This document shows, in pieces, positions 26,459 to 34,125 of a stretch of 64,000 nucleotides of DNA. Made by a program: the position numbers and the translations under genes. Within the stretch, counting starts at the first letter, position 1. Each line of letters starts with the position of its first letter. This DNA is from Curtobacterium sp. MCPF17_002 (GTDB taxonomy: Bacteria; Actinomycetota; Actinomycetes; Actinomycetales; Microbacteriaceae): positions 3,162,001-3,226,000 of the forward strand of contig NZ_CP126251.1 of NCBI RefSeq assembly GCF_003234115.2, in the 5' to 3' direction. The notes beneath the pieces were generated by a model. It searched no databases, was not told where the DNA came from, and was given only the letters and a program-made list of their open reading frames with translations.

Positions 26459-27652
26459 ATGACCGCCTCGTCGACGAACGGCTTCCGCCGGCTGCGGTTC
26501 ACCGACGGCGAGGGTTCCGACTACGCGGCCATCTTCGAGGCCGAGTACCACGGCTCGGACTTCGCCTCGGACACCTTCGCGACCGAGGACGCCCGGTACG
26601 AGTACACGGTCGTGGGCGACGACGACCTCACCCTCCGGACGATGCGCGCCGAGGGCGGTCGACGCGGCGGGGTGATCGGACCGCGGGACGACCACGTCGT
26701 GTTCTGGCTCACGAAGGGTCGGCTGGAGATGCACTTCGCCGACCGCTCCCGGACGGTCGAGCCCGGGAACCCGTACATCGCGTCGGCCTCCGAGGCGTAC
26801 CGCTTCGAATCCACCGGGACCGTCTACAACGGCGTGCACGTCGCCGACCGGTTCCTCCGCGAGGTCGGGAAGGACCTCGGCTACCGGCTGCCCGCCGGTC
26901 CGCTCCTGTTCGACCAGCAGGACGAGGTCATCGCCCGGCGGGAGCCCCTCCGCCACCTCATCCACGAGGTCGGCCCCCTGCTCGTCGACGAGCGGGTCCT
27001 CGGTCGGATGCGGACGGAGCTGAACCGCCGCCTCGCGGTCGTCGTGCTCGACACCTTCCCGGTCCGGGACCGCGGCACCGACGTGCCCGTGGCGAACCGG
27101 CTGCGGGACGCGATCCGGTTCATCGAGGCACGCGCGTCGGACCGCCCGTCGGTCCCGGAGATCGCTGCGGCGTGCGGCCTCAGCCAGCGCGGGCTGCAGG
27201 ACGTGTTCGCCCGCACGCTCGACTCGACCCCGCACCGGTTCCTCCGCGACCACCGGCTCGACCGCGTCCGGCAGGAGCTCCTCCGCAGTGACGGCTCCGA
27301 GGGCGTTTCCGCGGTCGGACGCCGGTGGGGGTTCACCAACCAGGGCCGCTTCGCCGCCGCGTACCGCGAGCGCTTCGGCGAGGACCCGGCAACGACGATG
27401 CGTGCCTCGCTGGCCGCTCGGCCCGACACCGGTCGTGCGTCGTGGCGGCTCCGACGCGCGCTCGCCTTCATCGAACAGCACGTCGACGACGACCTGACGT
27501 TGCAGGAGATCGCCGATGCGGCCGGCCTCCGTCCACGACGGCTCCAGCAGCTCTTCCAGGAGGAACGGGGCGAGTCCCCGACAGCGGCCGTCCGTTCGAT
27601 CCGTGGTGCGTCCGGACGCAACGGCGCGGCCGGAATCCGCGCTGCGGACTGA
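26459..27652 (+). CDS. AraC-family regulator with a second, partial HTH domain
   Basis: 397 residues from ATG 26459. The N-terminal half resembles the AraC-binding-like domain of AraC_binding_2 regulators (VVFWLTKGRLEMHF). A complete AraC DNA-binding domain lies near residues 215-315 (SVPEIAAACGLSQRGLQDVF, then RWGFTNQGRFAAAYRERFGE). A second domain follows at about 330-380 with only the first helix-turn-helix (LTLQEIADAAGLRPRRLQQL), as if a duplicated domain lost its C-terminal half. Ligand and targets unknown. It diverges from csoR but nothing ties it to copper. Confidence 0.8.
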   Translation: MTASSTNGFRRLRFTDGEGSDYAAIFEAEYHGSDFASDTFATEDARYEYTVVGDDDLTLRTMRAEGGRRGGVIGPRDDHVVFWLTKGRLEMHFADRSRTVEPGNPYIASASEAYRFESTGTVYNGVHVADRFLREVGKDLGYRLPAGPLLFDQQDEVIARREPLRHLIHEVGPLLVDERVLGRMRTELNRRLAVVVLDTFPVRDRGTDVPVANRLRDAIRFIEARASDRPSVPEIAAACGLSQRGLQDVFARTLDSTPHRFLRDHRLDRVRQELLRSDGSEGVSAVGRRWGFTNQGRFAAAYRERFGEDPATTMRASLAARPDTGRASWRLRRALAFIEQHVDDDLTLQEIADAAGLRPRRLQQLFQEERGESPTAAVRSIRGASGRNGAAGIRAAD

Positions 27653-27682
27653 CCCACCCACCCCTCGGGGTACGCCAGCACT

Positions 27683-27724
27683 GGGATCGGGCCGTTTCTC
27701 TGACAGTCACCTGAAACCGATCCC
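27683..27724. terminator. Hairpin after the AraC gene
   Basis: Arms GGGATCGG (27683-27690) and CCGATCCC (27717-27724), extended inward by GTTTC/GAAAC with a 3-nt bulge. Confidence 0.5.
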
Positions 27725-27812
27725 CCGTCCGTGACGAACGTCTCGTGAGCCCCGTCTCATCCGTGAACAGCGACCGCTGGGAACACCCGGCGGGACATCG
27801 GAAGGAACGAAC

Positions 27813-28280
27813 ATGGCTGACTCCACCACCACACCGACCGCCGCCACGAGCTCCGTGAGCCACGCGACGACGATCGCGACCGCGACCGACGGTGTCACCG
27901 GCAAGACCGTCATCGACGACACCGTCGTGTCGAAGGTCGCCGGCATCGCCGCCCGCGAGGTCAACGGGGTCCACTCCCTCGGCAGCGGCACCGCCCGTGC
28001 CATCGGCGCCCTCCGTGACGCCATCGGCCAGCGTGACTTCGGCCAGGGCGTCAAGGTCGAGGTCGGCGAGAAGCAGGTCGCCGCCGACATCGTCATCGTC
28101 GCCGAGTACCCGGTCGCGCTCCAGCAGGTCGCCGACGGCGTCCGTGCTGGCGTCGCCCGTGCACTCGAGGAGATCGTCGGCATGGAGGTGGCCGAGGTCA
28201 ACGTGACCGTCCAGGACGTCTTCATCCCCGGCGACGACGACGACAAGGACGACGAGAAGCAGGAAGCGCGCGTCGCATGA
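27813..28280 (+). CDS. Asp23/Gls24 family envelope stress protein
   Basis: 155 residues. The Asp23 core (TVIDDTVVSKVAGIAAREVNG, VKVEVGEKQVAADIVIVAEY, VNVTVQDVFIP) covers residues 28-137, flanked by a Thr/Ser-rich head and a Lys/Asp tail. In Staphylococcus Asp23 is held at the membrane by AmaP and affects the cell-wall stress response. First gene of a five-gene coupled set. Good AAGGAA ribosome site. The upstream GGGAAC-type sequence may be a stress-sigma promoter, not proven. Confidence 0.88.
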   Translation: MADSTTTPTAATSSVSHATTIATATDGVTGKTVIDDTVVSKVAGIAAREVNGVHSLGSGTARAIGALRDAIGQRDFGQGVKVEVGEKQVAADIVIVAEYPVALQQVADGVRAGVARALEEIVGMEVAEVNVTVQDVFIPGDDDDKDDEKQEARVA

Positions 28281-28468
28281 GCAACACACTGATGGGCGCC
28301 CTCATCGGCGCCGTCCTCGCCGTCGTGGCACTGCAGTTCGGCTTCTGGGGCTTCGTGCTCGTGGTCGTGTTCGGAGCGGTCGGGGCCCTCGTGGCCGCGC
28401 TCGTCACCGGCCGCATCGACCGCGGCGCCCTCGCCGACGTGCTCACCGGGCGCCGGAGCTCCCGGTGA
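28277..28468 (+). CDS. Small two-helix membrane protein (DUF2273-like)
   Basis: 63 residues with two closely spaced hydrophobic segments (about 5-24 and 26-45) and a basic C-terminus RGALADVLTGRRSSR. It overlaps both neighbours by 4 bp (ATGA, GTGA). Its size and place in an Asp23 cluster match DUF2273, which may help anchor Asp23 proteins. Confidence 0.7.
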   Translation: MSNTLMGALIGAVLAVVALQFGFWGFVLVVVFGAVGALVAALVTGRIDRGALADVLTGRRSSR

Positions 28469-28779
28469 ACGCCGGCCCGGACGTCCCGGGCCGCGTCGAG
28501 ATCACCGCGCGCGCACTGACCTCGCTGGCGCGGGCCGTCGCAGCCGAACGGCTCGGCGCCCCCGCCAAGCGCGTGCGGGTCGGACTCGGTGACGCGTCCG
28601 GCGCACTCTCCCTCGACATCACCGGCCCGATCGCGGCGGGCGACGACATCGTCGGCCGCTCCGCCCGGGTCGCCGAGGAGGTCAAGGGCCGCGTGGGTGA
28701 CCTCACCGGCCGTCGGGTCGGCAGCGCCCACATCGAACTCACCGGGATCGTGCGCGAGCACGTTGCCCGGACCCGGTAG
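28465..28779 (+). CDS. Second, short Asp23-like protein
   Basis: 104 residues, GTG start overlapping the previous stop. Beta-strand pattern and helix of an Asp23 fold (RVEITARALTSLARAVAAER, VRVGLGDASGALSLDITGPI, GSAHIELTGIV) but divergent. It presumably partners the first Asp23 protein. Assignment rests on pattern plus neighbourhood. Confidence 0.65.
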   Translation: MNAGPDVPGRVEITARALTSLARAVAAERLGAPAKRVRVGLGDASGALSLDITGPIAAGDDIVGRSARVAEEVKGRVGDLTGRRVGSAHIELTGIVREHVARTR

Positions 28780-28788
28780 GAGACCATC

Positions 28789-29364
28789 ATGAGCAACGGT
28801 TCCGTCGAACGACGCATCCGTCGCAGGAGCGTCCACCGCTCCCGCTCGACCGCCGTGGCCGTCGCACTCGTCGTGCTCGTCCTCGTCGCGGCCTGGATCG
28901 GCACCGAGTCGGTCCTCCGGGCGATCGGACGGCCCCCGCTCCTCGCCGACCCGCAGTCCGTGGTCGACGCGGCACTCCGGCCGGACGCGGCGTTCGTGAC
29001 GATCGCCGAGGTCGTCGCCGGCGTGCTCGTCGTCCTCGGGATCGTGCTGGTCGTCCTCGCCGTCGCGCCGGGTCGCCGGCACCGCTCCGTCGTCGAACAC
29101 GACCGCGGCGCCGTGATCATCGACACCCGCATCGTGGCGTCGACCGCGGCGAACGCGGCCGGCACCGCGGCGGGCGTCCCCGAGGGCAACGCCTCGGCGA
29201 CGGCACGTGGCCGCAGGACCGAGGTCCGCGTGGTCCCCGTCACCGGCGTCCCCGTCGACGAGAGCGTCGTCCGGGACGCGGTCCGCGAGCGCCTCAGCGG
29301 TCTCGACGAGCGATTCGGGCGCAGCATCCGCGTCCGGGTCGAGGAGAAGGGAACCCTCGCATGA
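28789..29364 (+). CDS. DUF6286-type membrane protein
   Basis: 191 residues. Basic N-terminus (ERRIRRRSVHRSRS), a membrane segment at 22-42, a second at about 68-92, then a cytoplasmic alpha/beta region (TEVRVVPVTGVPVDESVVRD). This layout matches the DUF6286 proteins found in actinobacterial Asp23 clusters. Ribosome site AGGAGA. It overlaps the next gene by ATGA. Confidence 0.65.
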   Translation: MSNGSVERRIRRRSVHRSRSTAVAVALVVLVLVAAWIGTESVLRAIGRPPLLADPQSVVDAALRPDAAFVTIAEVVAGVLVVLGIVLVVLAVAPGRRHRSVVEHDRGAVIIDTRIVASTAANAAGTAAGVPEGNASATARGRRTEVRVVPVTGVPVDESVVRDAVRERLSGLDERFGRSIRVRVEEKGTLA

Positions 29365-29924
29365 CCAAGAGCAACCGGACCCTCAACCGGATCATCCTCC
29401 TCGTGCTCGGCCTCGTCGCCGTCGTGGTCGGACTCGTCATCGGCGCGGGCGTGCTGCCCGCCGTCCGCGACGCGACCGCCCCGTACGTCGACCTGCCCCG
29501 AAGCCTCGACGTCCCCGCGTCCTCGCTGTGGATCATCGCCGGCGCGTGCGCCCTCGTCATCGTGCTCGCCCTCGTGTGGGTGTGCACCCGCGGCGGCGGC
29601 GGGACCTCCGTCGCAGTCCGGGATCGATCGGGCGACGACGCGGTCACCGTCAACGTGGCACTCGTCCGCGACGTCCTCGACCACGAGCTGTCCGGCGTCC
29701 GCGACGTCGTCGGCTCGCGTGTCGACACCTACCTCGTCCGCCGGCAGCGTGCTGCTCGGATCCGGGTCGCCGTCCGCCGCGGCGGCGACGCGGTCACCGT
29801 GCTCGACGCCGTCGACCGGGCGGTCGCGGTCCTGGACCGCACCCTCGGCCGCCAGGTGCCGGTGCTCGTGCACCTCACCGGCGGTACCCGCTCCGCACTC
29901 GCGAAGCCGACCCGCGTCCACTGA
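29361..29924 (+). CDS. AmaP-like alkaline-shock membrane anchor
   Basis: 187 residues with two membrane segments (about 10-32 and 53-74) and a soluble C-terminal part with Asp23-like strand repeats (VTVNVALVRDVLDHELSGV, ARIRVAVRRGGDAVTVLDAV). AmaP tethers Asp23 to the membrane in Firmicutes; the same job is inferred here from topology and gene order. Confidence 0.7.
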   Translation: MTKSNRTLNRIILLVLGLVAVVVGLVIGAGVLPAVRDATAPYVDLPRSLDVPASSLWIIAGACALVIVLALVWVCTRGGGGTSVAVRDRSGDDAVTVNVALVRDVLDHELSGVRDVVGSRVDTYLVRRQRAARIRVAVRRGGDAVTVLDAVDRAVAVLDRTLGRQVPVLVHLTGGTRSALAKPTRVH

Positions 29925-30010
29925 CACCCGTCAGCCGGACGCACCCCGGGCCTCCAGGCCCATCCCGCACCACCCACCGGGCGCACGCCCGACCGACGAA
30001 AGGACCCCTC

Positions 30011-30184
30011 ATGGGACTCGACGACAAGATCAAGAACGCCGCTCAGGACCTCGCCGGCAAGGCGAAGGAAGCACTCGGCAACGCCACCAACGACGACTCC
30101 AAGGTCGCCGAGGGCAAGCAGGACCAGGCCGCCGCGAGCGTCAAGAAGACCGGCGAGGACGTCAAGGACGTCTTCAAGAAGTAG
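30011..30184 (+). CDS. CsbD-family stress protein
   Basis: 57 residues, hydrophilic, Lys/Asp/Ala-rich, starting MGLDDKIKNAAQDLAGKAKE, the CsbD signature. General-stress protein of unknown molecular role. Ribosome site GAAAGGA upstream. Located at the end of the Asp23 cluster. Confidence 0.88.
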   Translation: MGLDDKIKNAAQDLAGKAKEALGNATNDDSKVAEGKQDQAAASVKKTGEDVKDVFKK

Positions 30185-30261
30185 GTCTCACCACCGCGTC
30201 GGGGCACTCGCGCAGTCGAGTGCCCCGACGCGTCCCGGCGGATCCCGAACGAGGAGGAACC

Positions 30262-30297
30262 ATGCAGCACGACCCGAACGTGCAGGCGCGACCGTGA
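30262..30297 (+). CDS. Possible 11-codon leader ORF coupled to the next gene
   Basis: ATG at 30262 is preceded by a strong GAGGAGGAA at ideal spacing and codes for MQHDPNVQARP, then a TGA that overlaps the GTG of the downstream membrane protein (GTGA at 30294-30297). The downstream gene has no ribosome site of its own. Either a translational-coupling leader or the trace of a frameshift at the N-terminus. Confidence 0.45.
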   Translation: MQHDPNVQARP

Positions 30298-30710
30298 CCA
30301 CCGCCTGGTCCGGGAACCGCCGGACGAAGCTCCGTCGGCCCCGGCCGCACGGGGTCTGGATCGCGGGCGGCATCGGTGTCGTCCTGGTCCTCGGCACGGC
30401 ACTCGGCGCGTTCCTGCCCCTCGTCGGGTTCCTCGGCGCGGTGACCGCCACCACGTCCGGGCTCGTGCCGTTCCCGTTCGTGCGCGTCACGCTCATCGCG
30501 ATCGCCGGGTCGGTGATCGTCCTCGGACTCCTCACCCTCGCAGTCACCCGACGACACACCGCGACCGCCGTCTCGGCCGTCGTGCTCGCCGTCCTCGTGA
30601 GCATCGCCGTCACCCTCGTCCCGATCGTCCTGGTGGCCATCGGGTCCGCGGACCGCGCCGGCGACGTGTGGCCGATCGTCGCCGAGCTCTGGGCCCGGTT
30701 CACCGGCTGA
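30294..30710 (+). CDS. Four-helix integral membrane protein, unknown
   Basis: 138 residues; basic N-terminus followed by four hydrophobic segments (about 22-42, 48-80, 88-108, 110-125). No enzymatic motif seen. GTG start with coupling to the 11-codon ORF. Its place after csbD suggests the same stress group. Function unknown. Confidence 0.6.
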   Translation: MTTAWSGNRRTKLRRPRPHGVWIAGGIGVVLVLGTALGAFLPLVGFLGAVTATTSGLVPFPFVRVTLIAIAGSVIVLGLLTLAVTRRHTATAVSAVVLAVLVSIAVTLVPIVLVAIGSADRAGDVWPIVAELWARFTG

Positions 30711-30754
30711 CGAGCCCGCCGGTGCCGCCCGAGGCACCCCGCCGCATCACACCT

Positions 30755-30787
30755 GGATCACGACGTGGACGACTCGCGTCGTGATCC
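30755..30787. terminator. Hairpin between the Asp23 cluster and the sigma-factor gene
   Basis: 11-bp arms GGATCACGACG (30755-30765) and CGTCGTGATCC (30777-30787), 11-nt loop, followed by TTGTC. Terminator for the preceding gene or an operator for the next. Confidence 0.55.
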
Positions 30788-30835
30788 TTGTCATGTTCGG
30801 CGATCCCTCGACATTGTTCAGGTGAAGGGAGCACC

Positions 30836-31375
30836 GTGGACAACAGCGCAGATGACGACGCCGGCCTCGCACGGCGCCTCGCCTCGGGGGACAGAGCAGC
30901 ACTCGCGACCGCGTTCGACCGGTTCGCGCCGACGCTGACCCGGTACGCGTGGGCGATCGTGGGCAGCCGGTCGGACGTCGAAGAAGTCGTACAGGACACG
31001 TTCCTGACGCTCTGGCAGCGGGCCGACGGCCTCGAGCTCCCCACCGGCACACTGCTGCCGTGGCTGCTCGTCGTGTGCCGCAACCACGCCAGGAACCTCG
31101 GACGTCGGAACGCGAAGCACACCGGCGACGAGCTGCCCTTCGACCTCGCCGCACCCTCGGACACCACCGAGGCTTCGGAACAGCTCCGTTGGGTGCGTGA
31201 CGAGATCGCCACGCTCCCGGACACCGACCGCAGGATCTGCGAGCTCTGCCTCCTGCAGGGGTACTCCTACGCGGAGGCCGCCCAACTGCTCGGGCTCAGC
31301 GTCGGAGCGGTCACCCAGCGGGTCTCACGGTCCCGCCGACGACTCAAGAAGGCGGTGACGCACGATGAACACTGA
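30836..31375 (+). CDS. ECF-type RNA polymerase sigma factor
   Basis: 179 residues from GTG 30836 with AAGGGAG upstream. Region 2: FDRFAPTLTRYAWAIVGSRS, then DVEEVVQDTFLTLW. Region 4: LPDTDRRICELCLLQGYSYA, then EAAQLLGLSVGAVTQRVSRSR. The short region 1/3 and overall size are typical of ECF factors. It overlaps the downstream membrane protein by 11 bp, which probably encodes its regulator. Confidence 0.9.
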   Translation: MDNSADDDAGLARRLASGDRAALATAFDRFAPTLTRYAWAIVGSRSDVEEVVQDTFLTLWQRADGLELPTGTLLPWLLVVCRNHARNLGRRNAKHTGDELPFDLAAPSDTTEASEQLRWVRDEIATLPDTDRRICELCLLQGYSYAEAAQLLGLSVGAVTQRVSRSRRRLKKAVTHDEH

Positions 31376-32177
31376 ACCCCCCGAGGGAGACGACCTGCAG
31401 CGCATGCTCGTCTCGATGAAGCAGAACGTCCTCGAGCGGGCCACCCCTCGCCCGAAGCGACGCGGCCGTCGCACCGGCATCGCGATCGGCGTCGTCGGGG
31501 TGCTCCTCCTCGGCGTCGCCGGCGGTGGGGTCGCGCTCGGCCTCATCCCCACGGCGATCACCGCCGAACCCGCTCCGACGGCGACGTCCACCGCGGAGCC
31601 GACACCGACCGAGACCTCCTCGGGAGCGCCGGTCGTCGGTCGCCCGACGCCGACCGCGACGCCCGCTCCGACGTCGACCCGGCCGCCGTACTCGCTGTCC
31701 GATCCGTCCACGTGGACGATCTCGGGCAGCGAGGTGGGCCCCATCGCCCTCGGTGGGGCCGTCGCCGACGAACTCGACGATCTCGACAGTGCGTACGCAC
31801 GCGAGGTCGAGAACGCCTGCCCGAACCCGAACGTGGCGACGTTCACCCGGACGGACGGGCCGGTGGTGACGGTCATCGAGACGAACGGCGTCGTGGCGGC
31901 GGTCGCGATCGGGAACGACATCCCGTCCGACGGTGTGGCCCCGACCACTGCCGAGGGCCTCGGCACGGGGAGCACGATGGCCGCCCTCCGCGAGGCGTAC
32001 GCCGACCTCACGTTCGTCCCGTCCGACTACGGTGCGACGCCGGACAGTGACTTCCCGCAGTGGACGATCGAGCGGAACGGGTTCCACATCACCTTCGTCG
32101 AGGACGCGTCGACGCAACGGGTCGGACTCGTCTGGATCAGCGCGCAGGCGCAGGCTCCCGGCGAGTTCTGCGGGTGA
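31365..32177 (+). CDS. Membrane protein encoded with the ECF sigma factor, possible anti-sigma factor
   Basis: 270 residues. A cytoplasmic N-terminus of about 36 residues, one membrane segment (about 38-60), a Thr/Pro/Ala external linker (65-110) and an extracytoplasmic domain with two cysteines (ENACPNP and near the C-terminal FCG). It has no HxxxCxxC zinc motif, so it is not a ZAS anti-sigma factor. The role is inferred from the 11-bp overlap. Confidence 0.6.
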   Translation: MNTEPPEGDDLQRMLVSMKQNVLERATPRPKRRGRRTGIAIGVVGVLLLGVAGGGVALGLIPTAITAEPAPTATSTAEPTPTETSSGAPVVGRPTPTATPAPTSTRPPYSLSDPSTWTISGSEVGPIALGGAVADELDDLDSAYAREVENACPNPNVATFTRTDGPVVTVIETNGVVAAVAIGNDIPSDGVAPTTAEGLGTGSTMAALREAYADLTFVPSDYGATPDSDFPQWTIERNGFHITFVEDASTQRVGLVWISAQAQAPGEFCG

Positions 32178-32183
32178 CGCCGC

Positions 32184-32243
32184 CGGACTGGAGGCGCGGA
32201 TCACGCGAGCCGATCGGCTCGCGTGGTCCGCGCCTCCAGTCCG
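32184..32243. repeat. 60-bp CTGGAGGC-family palindrome
   Basis: Two 30-bp arms with one mismatch and no loop, centred on GCCGATCGGC; the left arm begins CGGACTGGAGGCGCGGATCA. It occupies the whole gap between the sigma-factor operon and the next gene, whose -10 TACTCT starts 3 bp after it. Confidence 0.85.
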
Positions 32244-32256
32244 CTACTCTCGCGAC

Positions 32257-32910
32257 GTGAAGCGTCTCTCCCCCGGCCAGCGCTGGGTCCTCGGTCTGGG
32301 CGCGTTCGCGCTGGTCTGCATCCTCGTGGGCATCATCGCGATCGCCATCGGTGTGGCGAACGGGAACGCGATGTGCGGACCGTTCGACGACGACGGGTTC
32401 CCCGAGCCCTGCCCCGGCGACACCTCCGGAGTCGTCTGGGGCACCGTCTTGGGCATCATCGGGCTGCTGCACCTCGGGCTGACGGGCGTCGCGGGAGCCC
32501 TCGTCTGGACGTCGACGCCCACGATCGGTCCGAAGCCGATCAAGCGGCCCGCTCCCCTGCCCGGCCAGACGCAACGGGTGTTCTCCTACGGCACACTGCG
32601 GCAGCCCCTCGTGCAGGAGTCGTTGTTCGGCGGGCACGTGCCGACCGAGCGGGATGCACTCCCCGGCTGGCGACTCGACTGGGTGACGATCACCGATCCC
32701 GAGGTCATCCGGACGAGCGGGTCCGATCGGCACCCGATCCTGCGCCGGGGCACTGCAGCCGACGTCGTCGAGGGCTCGGTCCTCGCCCTCGGGTACGAGT
32801 GGCAGCTCCGCGCGGTCGACCGCTACGAGGTCGCCGACTACCAGCGCATCCGGGTGACGCTGGCCTCGGGCCGGACGGCCTGGGTCTACGTGGCAGCCGA
32901 CCAGGCCTGA
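32257..32910 (+). CDS. Membrane-anchored gamma-glutamylcyclotransferase-like protein
   Basis: 217 residues from GTG 32257. Two membrane segments at about 11-33 and 58-82 precede a GGCT/AIG2 fold with FSYGTLRQPLVQESLFG (YGSL substrate loop), DVVEGSVLAL (candidate catalytic Glu) and RYEVADYQRIRV. Family enzymes cyclise gamma-glutamyl groups; many AIG2-like members have no known substrate. The membrane fusion is uncommon. TACTCT seven bases upstream implies a near-leaderless message. Confidence 0.75.
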   Translation: MKRLSPGQRWVLGLGAFALVCILVGIIAIAIGVANGNAMCGPFDDDGFPEPCPGDTSGVVWGTVLGIIGLLHLGLTGVAGALVWTSTPTIGPKPIKRPAPLPGQTQRVFSYGTLRQPLVQESLFGGHVPTERDALPGWRLDWVTITDPEVIRTSGSDRHPILRRGTAADVVEGSVLALGYEWQLRAVDRYEVADYQRIRVTLASGRTAWVYVAADQA

Positions 32911-33020
32911 CCGCCGCCGGGGCGACCGCCCCGAGACTCGGCGCTTCGGACAGTTTCGCGCCGTCAGAGCGCGAGAAGTGACCGCCCAGCCGAGACTCGG
33001 CACACGGCCTGCGCACGGCG

Positions 33021-33989
33021 TCAGCGCGCGGCAGCCAGGCGCGACAGGCCCTCGTCGATCGACACCGTCGGTGCCCACTGCAGGTCGCGACGCGTGCGGC
33101 GCTGGTCGAACCAGTGCGCCGTCGACAGCTGCTCGGCGAGGAAGCGCGTCATCGGCGGCTCGTCCTCCCCCGGGCGGACCCGCCAGACGACCTCCACGAG
33201 CGACCCGGCAGCGCGGGCGACCCCGGCGGGCACGTGCACCCGCGGCGCCGGGACCCCGGACGCCTCGCAGATGCCCGCGAGCAGCTCGGCGACGGGCCGA
33301 GGCTCGCCGTTCGTCACGACGTAGGCGTTCCCGTGCACCCCGTCGTCGGCGGCGTGGGCCAGCGCGGCGACCATCGCGGACGCGGCGTTGTCGACGTAGA
33401 GCGTGTCGATGAGCGCGGCACCGGAGTCGAGCAGCGGCAGCCGCCCCTTCCGTGCCCGGTCGACGATCCGCCCGACGAGCTGCGTGTCGCCCGGCCCCCA
33501 CACCAGGTGCGGCCGGACCGCGACGACCGCGAAGTCCGGGGCGTCGGCCTCGAGGGCGATCAGCTCGGCAGCGGCCTTCGTGCGGGCGTAGTCGCCACGG
33601 GCACGCGCGGGTTCGGCCGGGCCGGCCCCGACGCCGACGAGCGACGACCCGGTGTGCGCGACGGACGGTGAGGACACGAACACGAGCCGTCGGACCCCGG
33701 CCCGGCGGGCGGCGTCGACGAGGGCCCGCGTGCCGTCGACGTTGACGCGGACGAAGTCGGCCGGGTCGCCCGCGAGCGACACCTTCGCGGCGAGGTGCAC
33801 GACCGCCTCGACGCCGTCCACCGCACGCGCGAGCGCTTCGGCATCGGTCATCGAGCCGAGCACGTCCGTGACCCCGGACACCCCCGAGGGTCGGCGCTGG
33901 AACGTCCGGACCTCGTGCCCGGCATCCCGCACGGCCGCAGCGGTCGCCCGCCCGAGGAAACCGCTGGCCCCGGTGACGAGGACGGTCAC
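33021..33989 (-). CDS. oleD: OleD-type NAD(P)-dependent 2-alkyl-3-ketoalkanoate reductase
   Basis: 322 residues, extended short-chain dehydrogenase: TGASGFLGRA nucleotide loop, VVHLAAKVS, FVSSPSVAHTG, catalytic YARTK, and VRPHLVWGPGD, the 3-beta-HSD/OleD pattern. In olefin synthesis OleD reduces the beta-keto acid from OleA to a beta-hydroxy acid. GTG start 33989. A relic of the oleBC 3' end, including GGAAGGA as ribosome site, lies immediately upstream. Confidence 0.85.
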   Translation of the reverse strand: MTVLVTGASGFLGRATAAAVRDAGHEVRTFQRRPSGVSGVTDVLGSMTDAEALARAVDGVEAVVHLAAKVSLAGDPADFVRVNVDGTRALVDAARRAGVRRLVFVSSPSVAHTGSSLVGVGAGPAEPARARGDYARTKAAAELIALEADAPDFAVVAVRPHLVWGPGDTQLVGRIVDRARKGRLPLLDSGAALIDTLYVDNAASAMVAALAHAADDGVHGNAYVVTNGEPRPVAELLAGICEASGVPAPRVHVPAGVARAAGSLVEVVWRVRPGEDEPPMTRFLAEQLSTAHWFDQRRTRRDLQWAPTVSIDEGLSRLAAAR

Positions 33990-34024
33990 GGCCGGACCAT
34001 CCTTCCGCCGGAGAGCACCGACGC
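33985..34024 (-). pseudogene. Duplicated 3' end of oleBC in front of oleD
   Basis: 40 bp matching the true oleBC end (34125-34164) at 38 of 40 positions. It still codes ASVLSGGRMVRP-stop, both differences being synonymous, and its stop overlaps the oleD GTG. It is separated from the real oleBC end by a palindrome. Confidence 0.85.
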
Positions 34025-34036
34025 CGGGCGGGGTTT

Positions 34037-34090
34037 CGCGCTGAGCGACAGTTCACGCGTCGCACGACGCGTGAACTGTCGCTGAGCGCG
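34037..34090. repeat. TTTCGCGC-AGCGACA-family palindrome between oleBC and oleD
   Basis: 25-bp arms with one mismatch (34037-34061 and 34066-34090), loop GCAC; core AGCGACAGTTCACGCGTC. It is flanked by the 40-bp direct repeats at 33985-34024 and 34125-34164. Confidence 0.8.
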
Positions 34091-34125
34091 TGAGAACGCT
34101 GCGCACGCGCCGGCGCACGCGCCCG

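Noticed and set aside
31365..32177. Classical zinc anti-sigma factor.
   Set aside because: The HxxxCxxC motif is missing and the cytoplasmic part is only about 36 residues. It is listed as a possible regulator only.
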